A stretch of 64,000 nt of DNA, from contig CACAUA010000002.1 of assembly GCA_902535625.1 (NCBI GenBank), positions 62,001-126,000 of the forward strand. The letters run 5' to 3'. Below, piece after piece: positions 18,067 through 26,405 of the stretch. The notes beneath the pieces were generated by a model, which was not told the origin of the DNA, did not search any database, and was given only the letters and a program-made list of their open reading frames with translations. Each line of letters opens with the position of its first letter. The stretch's first letter is position 1. Made by a program: the position numbers and the translations under genes. This stretch comes from an uncultured Pelagibacteraceae bacterium. GTDB lineage: Bacteria; Pseudomonadota; Alphaproteobacteria; Pelagibacterales; Pelagibacteraceae.

Positions 18067-18549
18067 ATGAGTCAAAAACATAATACTAAGCAGAGATATA
18101 ATTTCATTCAAGGTTTAAGATCTTTTAAAGATACTTTACCCACAGAAGCAAAAAGAATAATTAGTAAAAAAGGTAAAATTTATAATGAAACTTTAGACAA
18201 TTGGAAATATTTAGTAGGTAAAGATTTATTTAAAGTAAGCTTTCCTAAATCATACAAAAGTTCAAATAAGTTATCGGGAAGTCGTTTAAATATTTTAGTA
18301 AAGAGGGGAAATGAAGTTGACGTTGAGTATTCTAAAAAAGAAATAATAAAAAAAATTAATATTTTTTTTGGCTATCATGTTTTAGATGACATTAAATTGA
18401 ATACATTTGATGGAAAAATTGAAGAAAGCCATAAAAATACAGCTATTAATGCGACAAAAAATAAACATATAAAGAGCATAAATAATATTAAAAATGACAA
18501 AATAAAAAATTCACTTTTAGAACTAAGTAAACATTTTAAAATAAAATGA
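18067..18549 (+). CDS. dciA: DciA-family (DUF721) protein
   Basis: The 160-aa protein has the DUF721 core (NWKYLVGKDLFKVSFPKSY, LNILVKRG, YHVLDDIKL) at about residues 45-120, followed by a lysine/asparagine-rich tail. DciA is the ancestral loader of the replicative helicase DnaB in bacteria lacking DnaC or DnaI. The alphaproteobacterial order mutY/dciA-dsbA-smc supports the call. Its start codon is immediately adjacent to that of mutY, so its promoter must lie within mutY. It overlaps the dsbA-like gene by 4 bp. Confidence 0.85.
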   Translation: MSQKHNTKQRYNFIQGLRSFKDTLPTEAKRIISKKGKIYNETLDNWKYLVGKDLFKVSFPKSYKSSNKLSGSRLNILVKRGNEVDVEYSKKEIIKKINIFFGYHVLDDIKLNTFDGKIEESHKNTAINATKNKHIKSINNIKNDKIKNSLLELSKHFKIK

Positions 18550-19121
18550 AAAAAATAATTTTTATCTCAATTTTAATTTTTTTTAATTTCATCAATGCTA
18601 ATTCTGAAATTAAACCAATTTTAGTTGGAAGTGCGGACTCTAAAGTTAAGTTAATGGTTTTTGAATCTTTAACTTGTAGTCATTGTGCGAATTTTCATAA
18701 AAATATATACCCTAAATTAAAAGAAGATTTTATTGATAAAGGATTGATTTCAATAGAATTTAAAAGCTTTCCATTAGACATCATTGCATTTAATGCAACT
18801 AAATTAGCGCATTGTAGAAATGATGGTGAGCATGAAATTTTGCATCATTTATATTTAAATCAAGATAAGTGGATAAAAGGAAAAAATGAATTAGAGGCAA
18901 ATCAAGCAATGAAAAAATTTATTGATAATACTGAATATAATCTTGATTTTGATAAGTGCTTGGCGGATAAAAAAATAGAGGATCATATTTTAGAAGACCG
19001 AATCGAAGGTGTTAAAAAATATAAAGTGAATGCTACTCCTACAGTCATAATTAACGGAAAAAAGTTTGAAAATCACTCAAACTACAAAAAATTAAAAAAA
19101 TACATTGAAAAACTGATATAA
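18546..19121 (+). CDS. DsbA-family thioredoxin-fold protein, exported
   Basis: The 191-aa protein has a signal peptide (ending NANSE) and a thioredoxin fold with the redox motif C44-S-H-C47 inside FESLTCSHCANFH, and a cis-proline loop ATPTVIINGKKF. The helical insertion between them makes it DsbA-like rather than a simple thioredoxin. Canonical DsbA has CPHC; the CSHC dipeptide is common in the DsbA/BdbD-like proteins preceding smc in alphaproteobacteria. Probably a periplasmic thiol oxidoreductase. It ends 8 bp before smc. Confidence 0.87.
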   Translation: MKKIIFISILIFFNFINANSEIKPILVGSADSKVKLMVFESLTCSHCANFHKNIYPKLKEDFIDKGLISIEFKSFPLDIIAFNATKLAHCRNDGEHEILHHLYLNQDKWIKGKNELEANQAMKKFIDNTEYNLDFDKCLADKKIEDHILEDRIEGVKKYKVNATPTVIINGKKFENHSNYKKLKKYIEKLI

Positions 19122-19129
19122 GTCAGTAA

Positions 19130-21703
19130 ATGGAATTTAAAAAAATCCAACTAAATGGATTTAAGTCTTTTGCTGAAAAAACTAATTTCCTGATTGAAGA
19201 AGGTTTAACCGGGATAGTTGGTCCAAACGGTTGTGGCAAATCAAATATAGTGGAATCGTTGCGATGGTGTATGGGTGAGACATCAGCAAAAAGTATGAGA
19301 GGTTCAGGAATGGAAGACGTTATATTTTCCGGAACTTCAAACAAACCATCAAAAAATATTGCAGAAGTTTTAGTGAGCTTATCAAATGACAATAAAGATG
19401 GTCCTCTACAATATAATGAGCTCGATGAAATTGAAATAAGAAGAAAAATAGAAAAAGATAAAGGCTCAAAATTTTATATAAATGGGAAAGAAGTTAGAGC
19501 TAAAGATGCTCAGATGTTTTTTGCAGATTTATCAACAGGTGCTCATTCACCTTCGATTATTAGTCAAGGTAGAATTGGAGCATTGGTCACGGCAAAACCT
19601 TCTGATCGAAGAGCTATCTTAGAAGAAGCAGCTGGTATAGCAGGTTTACATGTTAGAAGACACGAAGCAGAATTACGATTAGGCGCTGCAGAAAATAATT
19701 TAAAAAGGGCAGATGAATTAAGAAGACAACAGGAAAGACAATTAGCAAATTTGCAAAAGCAAGCTGAAGAGGCTGCAAAATATAAATCTATTTCTGAAGA
19801 AATAAAAAAAGTTGAGGCAGGTTTATATTATTTACGTCTTTTAGAAATTGATAATGAAATTAAAGTAGAAAACGAGATCAATAATGAGGCTGATGATCAA
19901 GTTAAGTCCTTCAATGATAAATTAGAGGATTTAAGCATGAAAATTATTGAAAAGAATAAAAATGTAAATCCTATAAGAGAAAAAAATCAAGAAAACTTGT
20001 CAAAAATACAAAGATTAAATTTAGAGTTAAAGAGCTTAGATGAAGAAAAAGACAGGGTTAATGATGAAATACAATCAATTAGAAAGGCTTTAAGTGTAAT
20101 AGATGAGGATATTGTTAGAGAAAAAAGCATAATCATTGATGCAAACTCTAATGAAAAAAGACTTAGAGAAGAAAAAGAAAATTTAATTACAGTTGACTCA
20201 AAATATTATGAAACAGAAAAACTGTCTGGTTTAGATCTTGTAAATGCAAAAAGTAAATTAAAAGATGAGCAAGATAAATTAGAGAGAATACTAGAAAATT
20301 TAAATCTTGATACTCTAAAAAAGAACTCAGAAACTATCGATTTAGCAAGTGAGCAATTAGAAAAAGCAAAAGAAATGCTATCAGAGAACAATATTAATGG
20401 TGCAACTAATTTAATAGATGAATGCAAAATAAATCTTTCATTTTTAAAAATGAAAATTAATGAAATGCATGACAACGATTTAGCGATAACAGTAACTAAG
20501 AAAAACGAAGAAATCAAAAGTCTACAAGAAGAATACGCTGAAGCATTTAGTACAAATCAAAATATCAAAAAAGAATCAATTAAGAGAAGTGAAAGAATTA
20601 AAATAATTGATCAAGAAATAGAAAGTTGGAAAAACTTATTGGTAAATTCTGAAAAAATGATTAATGAATTAAATAGTAGAAAAGATACTCAACAAAAAAA
20701 ATTAGATAGCCTAGAAAAACAACCTCAAACACAAGCTGAAAGAAAAGGACAAATATCTGAAAGTTTAAGAATTTCTGAAAAAGAAAAAAGTGATAATGAA
20801 ATATTAATAGATGAACTAGATAAAGAGATTAACGAATTAAGAAGCAATCTTAATACAACAAAGGAAGAGTCTATTGAAATAAGAGAGCGAAAAGCAAGCT
20901 CTGGAGCAACAATCGATGGTTTGAATAAAAGAAGAAATGATTTGTTAGAAAGAGTATCAACGGAACTTAATTTAAAAGAAGAGGAGATACTTAATTTTTC
21001 AAATTTAAAAGATGCATCTGAATATCCAGATACAGTAACACAAGAGGAATTGCTTGATGAAAAAAAAAGAGAAAGAGAAAAATTAGGCTCAGTTAACTTA
21101 AGAGCAGACGACGAGACTTCAAAATATGAAGATGAAATTAAGAAAATGGAAAAAGATAGACAAGATTTAGTAACTGCAATTATAAAGTTAAAAGAAAGTA
21201 TTACTGAACTCAATCAGAAAGGTAGGGAAAGACTTCTAGATGCTTTTGAAAAAGTGAATAGAAAGTTCAATGAAGTTTATACCAAACTATTTAATGGAGG
21301 TAGTGCAAAACTAGAACTAGTAGACTCTGATGATCCTTTAGATGCAGGATTAGAAATGTTGGTAAGTCCACCAGGAAAAAGATTACAATCAATAACTTTA
21401 TTATCTGGAGGCGAACAAGCCCTGACTGCTTTATCTTTAATCTTTGCAGTATTTCTTACTAATCCAGCTCCAATATGTGTTCTCGATGAAGTAGACGCAC
21501 CCCTAGATGATGCGAATGTAACAAGATTTTGCAATCTTTTGTCGGAATTAACTAAAATTACATCTACAAGATTTATTATTGTAACTCACCACGCTCTAAC
21601 CATGTCTAAAATGGACAGACTATACGGCGTAACAATGCCAGAAAAAGGAATAAGCCAACTAGTTGCTGTAGATCTTCAAAAAGCAGAGAGTCTGGTTGCT
21701 TAA
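19130..21703 (+). CDS. smc: Chromosome segregation SMC-family ATPase, short and apparently hinge-less
   Basis: An SMC ATPase of 857 aa. Walker A is GPNGCGKSN (31-39), the Q-loop region SPSIISQGRIG and EEAAGIAGLHVRRHEA follow, and the C-terminal half-domain has LLSGGEQALTALSLIFA (from 757) and Walker B CVLDEVDAPLDD (783-794). Between about 170 and 690 it is almost entirely heptad-rich coiled coil. Bacterial SMCs are usually about 1150-1190 aa with a 150-aa globular hinge; I see no hinge-like glycine-rich domain here. A helical hairpin at about residues 405-445 (KEMLSENNINGATNLIDECK) may form the bend. It probably acts in chromosome compaction. Confidence 0.9.
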   Translation: MEFKKIQLNGFKSFAEKTNFLIEEGLTGIVGPNGCGKSNIVESLRWCMGETSAKSMRGSGMEDVIFSGTSNKPSKNIAEVLVSLSNDNKDGPLQYNELDEIEIRRKIEKDKGSKFYINGKEVRAKDAQMFFADLSTGAHSPSIISQGRIGALVTAKPSDRRAILEEAAGIAGLHVRRHEAELRLGAAENNLKRADELRRQQERQLANLQKQAEEAAKYKSISEEIKKVEAGLYYLRLLEIDNEIKVENEINNEADDQVKSFNDKLEDLSMKIIEKNKNVNPIREKNQENLSKIQRLNLELKSLDEEKDRVNDEIQSIRKALSVIDEDIVREKSIIIDANSNEKRLREEKENLITVDSKYYETEKLSGLDLVNAKSKLKDEQDKLERILENLNLDTLKKNSETIDLASEQLEKAKEMLSENNINGATNLIDECKINLSFLKMKINEMHDNDLAITVTKKNEEIKSLQEEYAEAFSTNQNIKKESIKRSERIKIIDQEIESWKNLLVNSEKMINELNSRKDTQQKKLDSLEKQPQTQAERKGQISESLRISEKEKSDNEILIDELDKEINELRSNLNTTKEESIEIRERKASSGATIDGLNKRRNDLLERVSTELNLKEEEILNFSNLKDASEYPDTVTQEELLDEKKREREKLGSVNLRADDETSKYEDEIKKMEKDRQDLVTAIIKLKESITELNQKGRERLLDAFEKVNRKFNEVYTKLFNGGSAKLELVDSDDPLDAGLEMLVSPPGKRLQSITLLSGGEQALTALSLIFAVFLTNPAPICVLDEVDAPLDDANVTRFCNLLSELTKITSTRFIIVTHHALTMSKMDRLYGVTMPEKGISQLVAVDLQKAESLVA

Positions 21704-21981
21704 TGATGGATGAAGACCAGTTTAAAACTCGCCTAAAAATTGCAAAAAATAAAACCGATAAAGACAAAAGATCTGAAAAGGAAAATAAAGGGTCAAGTAT
21801 GGGATCAGCCTTCAAAATGAGCACGGAATTGGTATCTGCAGTGGCTGTTGGGACAATTATTGGGTTTATTTTAGACAATTGGTTTGGTACTAAACCCTGG
21901 TTAATTTTAATATTTTTTTTTATTGGTGTAGTAGCTGGAATTATGAACGTTATTAGATCAGCAAAAAAAATGCAAAAATAG
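21703..21981 (+). CDS. atpI: ATP synthase protein I (AtpI/AtpZ-like)
   Basis: A 92-aa protein with a charged N-terminus of about 35 residues and two membrane helices (LVSAVAVGTIIGFILDNWF and LILIFFFIGVVAGIMNVI), typical of the small AtpI/AtpZ proteins that precede Fo genes and help assemble the c-ring or handle Mg2+. Its ATG overlaps the smc stop (TAATG) and atpB follows 7 bp later, so it heads the Fo cluster while being coupled to smc. Confidence 0.88.
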   Translation: MMDEDQFKTRLKIAKNKTDKDKRSEKENKGSSMGSAFKMSTELVSAVAVGTIIGFILDNWFGTKPWLILIFFFIGVVAGIMNVIRSAKKMQK

Positions 21982-21988
21982 TAGGCAA

Positions 21989-22720
21989 ATGGCAGCAAAT
22001 CCAATGTACCAATTCAACGTTTACCGAATTGGTCCAGAAATTAAAATAAATAACATAGATATTTCGTTCACAAACGCGAGTTTGTTTATGGTCATAAGTT
22101 CACTAGCAATATTAATTATTTTTAATTTAGGTACGAAGAGATCTATCATACCAAATAAAATTCAATTACTTGCGGAACTCAGTTACTCTTTTATTTCAAA
22201 AATGATAAGTGATACAGCTGGATCGAAAGCTAAGCCTTACTTTTCTTTCATATTTTCTTTATTCATGTTTGTTTTATTTTGTAACATGTTTGGGATGATA
22301 CCATACTCTTTTACTGTCACTAGCCACATCATTGTAACTTTTGTATTAGCAGCATTTATATTTATAGGAGTAACAATAATTGGATTTATTAAACATGGAC
22401 TTGGATACTTAAAACTTTTTGTGCCAAGTGGAGTTCCAATGGTTTTATTGCCATTAATAGTTGTTATAGAAATAATTTCATACTTAAGTAGACCAATTAG
22501 TTTATCAGTTAGATTGTTTGCAAATATGATGGCAGGCCATACGATGATGAAAGTTTTTGGAGGTTTCGTAGTTAGCTTAGGAATTGTTGGGGGCTGGCTA
22601 CCACTAGGTTTTTCAGTTGCATTAACAGGTTTGGAGATATTAGTTGCTTTTCTTCAAGCATATGTATTTGCAATTTTAACATGTATCTATTTGAATGATG
22701 CATTAAATTTACACCATTAA
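21989..22720 (+). CDS. atpB: ATP synthase Fo subunit a
   Basis: The 243-aa subunit a forms the proton half-channels beside the c-ring. The essential arginine lies in SLSVRLFANMMAGH, and the last helices contain FLQAYVFAILTCIYLNDALN. About five membrane helices are visible. It is followed after 19 bp by atpE. F1 genes (atpA, atpG, atpD, atpC, atpH) are not in the window, as expected for alphaproteobacteria, where Fo and F1 operons are separate. Confidence 0.97.
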   Translation: MAANPMYQFNVYRIGPEIKINNIDISFTNASLFMVISSLAILIIFNLGTKRSIIPNKIQLLAELSYSFISKMISDTAGSKAKPYFSFIFSLFMFVLFCNMFGMIPYSFTVTSHIIVTFVLAAFIFIGVTIIGFIKHGLGYLKLFVPSGVPMVLLPLIVVIEIISYLSRPISLSVRLFANMMAGHTMMKVFGGFVVSLGIVGGWLPLGFSVALTGLEILVAFLQAYVFAILTCIYLNDALNLHH

Positions 22721-22727
22721 TTAACAT

Positions 22728-22735
22728 AAGGAGGA
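22728..22735 (+). promoter_or_regulatory. Strong Shine-Dalgarno of atpE
   Basis: AAGGAGGA ends 4 nt before the atpE ATG, an almost full anti-SD complement. Most genes here have weak or no such signal, so this probably raises translation of the c subunit, needed in about ten copies per enzyme. Confidence 0.85.
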
Positions 22736-22739
22736 TATA

Positions 22740-22967
22740 ATGGAATTAGAAGCAGCAAAAATGATAGGAGCAGGACTAGCAGCGATTGCGCTTGCAGGTG
22801 CAGGAGTTGGAATTGGGATAATTTTTGGAAATTATCTTTCAGGTGCAATGAGAAATCCATCAGCAGCTCAAAAGCAGTTTCCAAACTTGCTATTAGGCTT
22901 TGCATTAGCGGAAGCGACTGGTTTATTTGGATTAGTTGTTGCATTAATTATTCTTTTCGCGTTTTAA
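22740..22967 (+). CDS. atpE: ATP synthase Fo subunit c
   Basis: The 75-aa proteolipid has two helices joined by the polar loop RNPSAAQKQF. Helix 1 has the glycine-repeat packing motif (GAGVGIGIIFG) and helix 2 carries the proton-binding Glu in LAEATGLFG. No extra Na+-coordinating residues (such as Gln in helix 1 with a Glu-Ser/Thr pair) are obvious, so H+ coupling is likely; this is an inference. A very strong ribosome-binding site precedes the gene. Confidence 0.97.
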   Translation: MELEAAKMIGAGLAAIALAGAGVGIGIIFGNYLSGAMRNPSAAQKQFPNLLLGFALAEATGLFGLVVALIILFAF

Positions 22968-22970
22968 TTA

Positions 22971-23561
22971 ATGTTGAAAAAGATAATTTTTCAATTTCTA
23001 GCTTTAAGTCTTATCTTTGCTTATAGCGCTCAAAGCGCTGAGAGTGGAGGTATGCCCCAGCTTAATCCCGAGTTTTGGATATCTCAAATTTTTTGGTTAG
23101 TACTTACTTTTGGATTATTGTTTATAATTTTATCTAAGTTCATACTACCAAAGATTAGTAACAATCTTGAAACCAGAAAATCACAAATCTTAGAGAATAT
23201 CGAAACTGCAGACAAGCAACGGGAAGAAACCGAAAAAAAAGTTAAAGAATTTGATAAAATTATCAATGATACAAAAGTCGAAGCAAAAAACTTCTTTAAT
23301 AGTGAAAGACAAAAAGTTTTGGACGATATAAACAATAAAAGATTATCTTTAGAAAAGGATATCGAAAAAGAAATAATAAAAGCTGAAGAAGAAATAGACC
23401 AATTAAAAAAAACTTCTCAAGAGAAAATAACTAAAATTGCAATTGAGACATCCTCCGATCTAGTTAAACAATTAATTGGTGAAGATATAAATAAAAGTAG
23501 TCTTTCAGCCATAGTTGAAGATCTTTCTAAAAAAGAAATGGAAAAACATAATGGCATTTGA
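22971..23561 (+). CDS. atpF': ATP synthase Fo subunit b' (peripheral stalk)
   Basis: The 196-aa product starts with a signal-like segment (LKKIIFQFLALSLIFAYSAQSAES) followed by the b-type membrane helix (FWLVLTFGLLFIILSKFILP) and a long charged coiled coil. This is the divergent b' subunit found in alphaproteobacteria and photosynthetic bacteria, pairing with b in the peripheral stalk. Its last 11 bp overlap the start of atpF. Confidence 0.92.
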   Translation: MLKKIIFQFLALSLIFAYSAQSAESGGMPQLNPEFWISQIFWLVLTFGLLFIILSKFILPKISNNLETRKSQILENIETADKQREETEKKVKEFDKIINDTKVEAKNFFNSERQKVLDDINNKRLSLEKDIEKEIIKAEEEIDQLKKTSQEKITKIAIETSSDLVKQLIGEDINKSSLSAIVEDLSKKEMEKHNGI

Positions 23562-24048
23562 TGCAACATTTTGGGTAGCAGTTTCTTTTGTAATATTTTT
23601 TGGAGCCCTAATTTATTTAAAAGTTCCACAAAATGTTAATAATTTATTGAGCAAAATGATAACTGATATCAAAAATGAAATTGATGAAAGTGAAAAACTC
23701 CGAGCTGAATCTAAAAGACTATTGGATGAGGCGCAAAAGAAGTTAGATACTGCAAAAATTGAGAGTGAAAAGATTATGCGGCAGTCAAAAGATGAAACTG
23801 AAAGATTTGTAATTGAAATGAATGACAAATTTCATAAATCAGCCGAACTAAAGAAAAGTCTAGCAGAAACTAAAATCTCTCAAATGAAGGATAATGCCAT
23901 TAAAGAAATTAAAGATACATCAATTAATATTGCTGTAGAATCTGTAAAAAAAATTATTACTACATCTGTTGATAAGTCTAAACTTGACAACTTGTTTAAT
24001 AAAAATCTTGAAGAAACAAAGACAGAATTAAAGAAAATCAGTTCTTAA
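23551..24048 (+). CDS. atpF: ATP synthase Fo subunit b
   Basis: Start chosen at ATG 23551 (MAFDATFWVAVSFVIFF, 165 aa) instead of the track start 36 bp upstream, because homologous b subunits begin directly at the membrane helix and the upstream codons lie inside b'. After the helix the protein is a charged coiled coil, expected to dimerise with b' and reach subunit delta on F1. It closes the Fo cluster; an AT-rich hairpin overlaps its stop codon. Confidence 0.93.
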   Translation: MAFDATFWVAVSFVIFFGALIYLKVPQNVNNLLSKMITDIKNEIDESEKLRAESKRLLDEAQKKLDTAKIESEKIMRQSKDETERFVIEMNDKFHKSAELKKSLAETKISQMKDNAIKEIKDTSINIAVESVKKIITTSVDKSKLDNLFNKNLEETKTELKKISS

Positions 24049-24062
24049 ACTAAGATAGTTTA
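24046..24062 (+). terminator. AT-rich hairpin after atpF (weak terminator candidate)
   Basis: TAAACTA (24046-24052) and TAGTTTA (24056-24062) pair perfectly across a 3-nt loop (AGA), starting on the atpF stop codon. Only one G-C pair per arm and a poor T-run (ATTTTAT) follow, so termination would be partial at best. It marks the Fo cluster/carotenoid cassette boundary. Confidence 0.35.
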
Positions 24063-24096
24063 TCAAATTTTATAAAAATAATGTAAATTAAGAAAT

Positions 24097-25554
24097 ATGA
24101 ATTCCATTGTAATTGGATCAGGTTTTGGTGGTATGGCGGCAGCTCTTAGACTTCGAGCAAAAGGTCATAAAGTTACTTTAATTGAAAAACAAAAAGATTT
24201 AGGTGGAAGAGCGAGAGTATTTAAAAGTAATGGGTTCACTTATGATGGTGGACCAACTGTAATAACCGCTCCTTATTTAATTTATGAAATTTTTAAACTT
24301 TTTAATAAAAATCCAGATGATTACATAAAAATAAAAGATTTGGATACTTGGTACAGATTTGTTTTTGAAGATGGAAGCCATTTTGATTATTCAGCAGATG
24401 AAAAGAAAATGGAAGAACAGATTGCAATAATTAATCATAAAGATGTTGTGGGTTACAGAAATTTACTTAAATTTACAAAAAAAATATTTGACAAGGGTTA
24501 TTCAGAATTATCAGATGTGCCATTTGATAAACCTTCATTTATGTTTAAGCAAATTCCTGCATTGCTAAGTTTAAAAAGTTATAAATCTGTTTATTCTTTG
24601 GTTAGCAGTTTTATTGAAAATGAAAAACTAAGAAGGCTATTTAGTATGCACCCATTATTGGTGGGTGGAAACCCTTTTACTACAACCTCTATATATGGAT
24701 TAATTTTGTATTTAGAAAAAAAATGGGGAATTCATTATTCTATGGGTGGAACGGGACAAATCATAAAAGGTTTTGAGAAATTGATGTTAGAAGAAGATGT
24801 TACAATTATTAAAGGTAAAGAAGTTAAAAACTTGCTTACAGAAAATAAAAGAGTTGTCGGGGTTGTGACAAGTGAAGATGAGGAAATTAAAGCAGATAAC
24901 GTAGTTTGTAATGCAGATCCTCCCGGTGTTTATTCAAAAATGCTAAATAATCAAAAATATAACACCTTATTTAATTGGAAGATAAATAGAATGGAATATT
25001 CAATGGGATTGTTTGTTTATTATTTTGGAACGAAGAAAAAATACGAAAATGTTGAACATCATACTATAAAGTTCGGCGATAAGTACAAAGAACACTTGGA
25101 TGATATATTTGTAAACAAAAAATTAAATAACGATATAAGCTATTACCTACATAGACCTACTGCAACAGATTCAAGTATGGCACCAAAAGACCATGATTGC
25201 TTTTATGTATTAGTGCCTGTACCTAATAATATGTCAGGAATAAACTGGTCTATCGAAGGAGAGAATTTAAAAAAACTTGTGATAGATAAAATGGAAAAAA
25301 GTTTATTACCTAACTTAAGAGAAAATATTGTAGATGATTTTTATTTAACTCCTGATTATTTTGAGAATGAATTAAACACAAAATATGGCTCTGGTTTTTC
25401 AATTCAGCCAAAATTTTCTCAATCAGCATACTTTAGATTTCATAATAAATCTGAGGTTTATGACGGTTTATATTTTGTTGGAGCGGGCACTCATCCTGGA
25501 GCTGGTGTTCCAGGGGTCCTATCATCCGCAAAGGTCTTAGATAAAATTTTGTAA
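24097..25554 (+). CDS. crtI: Phytoene desaturase (CrtI type)
   Basis: The 485-aa flavoprotein converts phytoene to lycopene. It has the N-terminal FAD motif VIGSGFGGMAAALRLRAKG with LIEKQKDLGGRA, and the CrtI C-terminal signature YFVGAGTHPGAGVPGVLSSAK. It is the first gene of a coupled cassette (crtI-crtB-crtY-blh) whose members overlap by 1 to about 14 bp. The 48-bp gap upstream presumably holds the cassette promoter, but I cannot identify it confidently. Confidence 0.95.
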   Translation: MNSIVIGSGFGGMAAALRLRAKGHKVTLIEKQKDLGGRARVFKSNGFTYDGGPTVITAPYLIYEIFKLFNKNPDDYIKIKDLDTWYRFVFEDGSHFDYSADEKKMEEQIAIINHKDVVGYRNLLKFTKKIFDKGYSELSDVPFDKPSFMFKQIPALLSLKSYKSVYSLVSSFIENEKLRRLFSMHPLLVGGNPFTTTSIYGLILYLEKKWGIHYSMGGTGQIIKGFEKLMLEEDVTIIKGKEVKNLLTENKRVVGVVTSEDEEIKADNVVCNADPPGVYSKMLNNQKYNTLFNWKINRMEYSMGLFVYYFGTKKKYENVEHHTIKFGDKYKEHLDDIFVNKKLNNDISYYLHRPTATDSSMAPKDHDCFYVLVPVPNNMSGINWSIEGENLKKLVIDKMEKSLLPNLRENIVDDFYLTPDYFENELNTKYGSGFSIQPKFSQSAYFRFHNKSEVYDGLYFVGAGTHPGAGVPGVLSSAKVLDKIL

Positions 25555-26405
25555 TGAATGATCAAAATTATTTGTCGATATACGCTAAATCTTTCAATTG
25601 GGCAGGTTTCTTTTTACCAAAACAGGTCTACTCTGATTGCTCTAATTTGTATGATTTTTGTAGATACATAGACAATATAGCAGATGAAAAAAGTGATTTT
25701 GATACGAAATTAAAAAATTTCAATAATTTCAAAGAAGATTTCAAATTAAAAAATGAAAATAACCAAATAATTAAAAATATGTGGGCCTTAATAAATAAAT
25801 TTGGAATATCACAAAAAATAATTGATGATTTATTCGATGGTGTCGAGGCTGATATAAAATCAAAAGTAGAAATCAATACTGACAAAGATCTATATGTTTA
25901 TTCATATAGAGTGGCTGGAACAGTTGGATTAATGATGGCAAAAATTTTAAATGTCAAAGAAAGATCAGCACTTTTAGGAGCGATTGACTTAGGTATTGCA
26001 ATGCAATTAACTAATATTTCAAGAGATGTTATTGAAGATGAAAGCAATAATAGATTTTATATAAAAAAGAATTTTGATGAAATTAAAAGAATTCTAAAAA
26101 TTGCTGACAAATTTTATAATAATTCTTTTATATCAATTAAAAAAATTCCATTCTTTTTAAGATTTTCGATTTTGGTTGCAAGACGAGTATATAGACAAAT
26201 TGGAAATGAAATCTTAAAAAAAGGAAACTTAGAAAATTATAATAAATCAGGAAAAATTTATGTAAACAATTTGGGAAAAGTCTTACATACAGTCCTATCT
26301 ATTGGTGATTTAATTAAATTATATTTTGTAAAAGAAGATAAAAAACTTACAATAAAAGAGCATGAGATAATAATGCAAGATATTGAGTATAATGACAGAT
26401 TTTGA
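25554..26405 (+). CDS. crtB: Phytoene synthase
   Basis: CrtB joins two geranylgeranyl diphosphates head to head into phytoene. The 283-aa protein has both Asp-rich motifs of squalene/phytoene synthases: DFCRYIDNIADE (first DxxxD) and QLTNISRDVIEDE (second). The ATG overlaps the crtI stop (TAATG). No crtE (GGPP synthase) is present in the window, so the substrate must come from a gene elsewhere. Confidence 0.94.
   Translation: MNDQNYLSIYAKSFNWAGFFLPKQVYSDCSNLYDFCRYIDNIADEKSDFDTKLKNFNNFKEDFKLKNENNQIIKNMWALINKFGISQKIIDDLFDGVEADIKSKVEINTDKDLYVYSYRVAGTVGLMMAKILNVKERSALLGAIDLGIAMQLTNISRDVIEDESNNRFYIKKNFDEIKRILKIADKFYNNSFISIKKIPFFLRFSILVARRVYRQIGNEILKKGNLENYNKSGKIYVNNLGKVLHTVLSIGDLIKLYFVKEDKKLTIKEHEIIMQDIEYNDRF

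Noticed and set aside
20206-21213. Two long minus-strand ORFs (103 and 162 aa) opposite the smc coiled coil
   Set aside because: They are Ser/Phe-rich, lack ribosome-binding sites, and arise from the regular Glu/Lys codons of the coiled coil read in reverse.
21606-22004. 132-aa minus-strand ORF across smc, atpI and the atpB start
   Set aside because: Covers three coding genes in another frame; hydrophobic by chance from AtpI helices.
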